DNA from: an uncultured Alphaproteobacteria bacterium
GTDB taxonomy: Bacteria > Pseudomonadota > Alphaproteobacteria > CALKHQ01
DNA: 6,126 nucleotides
NCBI GenBank assembly: GCA_937988735.1
Contig: CALKHQ010000093.1
Location: forward strand, 1 to 6,126
Reading direction: 5' to 3'
In this document: positions 5,050-6,126 of the stretch, piece by piece
Numbering within the stretch: position 1 is the stretch's first letter
Layout: each line of letters begins with the position of its first letter
Program-made: the position numbers and the translations under genes
Notes under the pieces: model-generated
Seen by the model: the letters and a program-made list of their open reading frames with translations, nothing else
Databases searched by the model: none
Told to the model about the DNA's origin: nothing

Positions 5050-6126
5050 CCGACGCCTTCATCTGCGACGCCGTCCGCACACCAATCGGGCGTTACGGCG
5101 GGGCGCTCGCCGGCGTGCGGCCCGACGACCTCGCCGCCCATGTGCTGCGCGCGCTGATGGAGCGGAACGCCGCGGTGGACTGGGCGGCCGTGGACGACGT
5201 CATCCTCGGCTGCGCCAACCAGGCGGGGGAGGACAACCGCAACGTCGCGCGCATGGCGCTGCTGCTCGCGGGGATGCCGCCCGGAGTGACCGGCAGCACG
5301 GTCAACCGGCTGTGCGGCTCGGGGCTGGACGCGGTGGGGACGGCGGCGCGCGCCATCCGCGCGGGCGAGGCCGAGCTAATGGTCGCGGGCGGCGTCGAGA
5401 GCATGTCGCGCGCGCCCTTCGTGATGCCCAAGGCGGAGACGGCCTTCGCCCGCACTGCCGAGATCTTCGACACCACCATCGGCTGGCGCTTCGTAAACCG
5501 GCTGATGAAGGAGCGCTACGGCGTCGATTCGATGCCCGAGACCGGCGAGAACGTGGCGGAGGAGTTCCAGGTCAGCCGCACCGACCAGGATGCCTTCGCG
5601 CTGCGCTCCCAGCAGCGGGCGGGCAGGGCGTTGGCGAATGGAAGGCTTGCGCGCGAGATCGCGCCGGTGACGATCCCGCAGCGGAAGGGCGACCCGGTGG
5701 TGGTCGCGGCCGACGAGCACCCGCGACCGGACACGACGCTGGAGGCGCTGGCGAAGCTGCCGACCCCGTTCCGCGCAGGCGGCACCGTCACCGCCGGCAA
5801 CGCGTCGGGCGTCAACGACGGCGCCGCGGCGCTGATCCTGGCGAGCGAGCGGGCGGCCGCACGCCACGGGCTGGTCCCCCGGGCGCGGGTGGTCGCGATG
5901 GCGACGGCGGGCGTGCCGCCGCGGATCATGGGCTTCGGGCCGGCGCCGGCGTCGCGCAAGCTGCTGGAGCGCACGGGCGTCCGCCTTGCCGACGTGGACG
6001 TGATCGAGCTGAACGAGGCCTTCGCGTCGCAGGCGCTGGCCGTGATGCGCGATCTCGGGCTGCCGGACGACGCCGAGCACGTGAATCCCAACGGCGGCGC
6101 GATCGCGCTGGGGCATCCCCTCGGCA
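5046..6126 (+). CDS. pcaF: 3-oxoadipyl-CoA thiolase (acetyl-CoA acyltransferase), 3' partial
   Basis: Cytoplasmic thiolase, 360 residues visible of about 400; no stop in the window. It should cleave 3-oxoadipyl-CoA with CoA to succinyl-CoA and acetyl-CoA, the last step of the beta-ketoadipate and phenylacetate pathways. The nucleophile Cys90 lies in 'NRLCGSG' (87-93). 'NEAFA' (323-327) and 'NPNGGAIALGHPLG' with His357 give the second part of the active site. The third residue, the C-terminal Cys, lies beyond the window. Features that favour PcaF/PaaJ over a general acetyl-CoA acetyltransferase are 'GCANQAGEDNRNVARMALLL' (55-74) and the insert 'FDTTIGWRFVNRLMKERYG' (141-159) followed by 'DSMPETGENVAEEF' (161-174). 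PcaF and PaaJ cannot be separated by sequence alone. The start overlaps the livM stop by four bases and has AAGGAG in front. An adipate or related dicarboxylate route is an alternative. Confidence 0.9.
   Translation, partial: MTDAFICDAVRTPIGRYGGALAGVRPDDLAAHVLRALMERNAAVDWAAVDDVILGCANQAGEDNRNVARMALLLAGMPPGVTGSTVNRLCGSGLDAVGTAARAIRAGEAELMVAGGVESMSRAPFVMPKAETAFARTAEIFDTTIGWRFVNRLMKERYGVDSMPETGENVAEEFQVSRTDQDAFALRSQQRAGRALANGRLAREIAPVTIPQRKGDPVVVAADEHPRPDTTLEALAKLPTPFRAGGTVTAGNASGVNDGAAALILASERAAARHGLVPRARVVAMATAGVPPRIMGFGPAPASRKLLERTGVRLADVDVIELNEAFASQALAVMRDLGLPDDAEHVNPNGGAIALGHPLG

Noticed and set aside
5376..6116. Minus-strand frame opposite the thiolase
   Set aside because: The thiolase frame has catalytic Cys and His motifs in place; the opposite frame is Arg/His/Asp-rich filler.

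Overview
The window is GC-rich (roughly 70% or more by eye) and tightly packed on the + strand. It carries one gene cluster: a branched-chain amino acid type (LIV/HAAT family) ABC importer followed directly by a thiolase of the 3-oxoadipyl-CoA (PcaF/PaaJ) type. The high GC, the strong G/C preference at third codon positions, the many LIV-type import genes of this style in that group, and a dispersed palindromic element whose translation reads like 'SPLAGEG' all point to a proteobacterium, most likely an alphaproteobacterium (Rhodospirillales- or Rhizobiales-like). The genus cannot be told from the sequence.

Layout, all on +: (1) a periplasmic substrate-binding protein whose true start lies before the window (to 1243); (2) a 242-bp gap packed with inverted repeats (1244-1485); (3) the ATPase LivG (1486-2205); (4) the ATPase LivF (2202-2900), joined to livG by an ATGA overlap; (5) a 258-bp gap (2901-3158) holding two related palindromic repeat units in opposite orientation; (6) the permease LivH (3159-4025); (7) the permease LivM (4027-5049), one base after livH; (8) a thiolase (from 5046, running off the window end), joined to livM by an ATGA overlap and with its own good Shine-Dalgarno.

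How they work together: the binding protein should capture a ligand in the periplasm, LivH/LivM form the channel, and LivG/LivF power import. The thiolase would perform the last step of the beta-ketoadipate or phenylacetate route, splitting 3-oxoadipyl-CoA to succinyl-CoA and acetyl-CoA. The overlap with livM suggests that the importer brings in an aromatic or dicarboxylic compound that is catabolised through 3-oxoadipyl-CoA, rather than leucine, isoleucine or valine. That substrate is inferred from context, not read from the protein.

The genes are ordinary family members. The parts worth a second look are the two non-coding gaps, the unusual ABC signature of LivG, and a possible short coupling ORF that crosses the repeat pair and ends in a TGATG overlap with livH. 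I see no RNA genes, CRISPR array, transposase, phage gene or clearly new multi-gene system.
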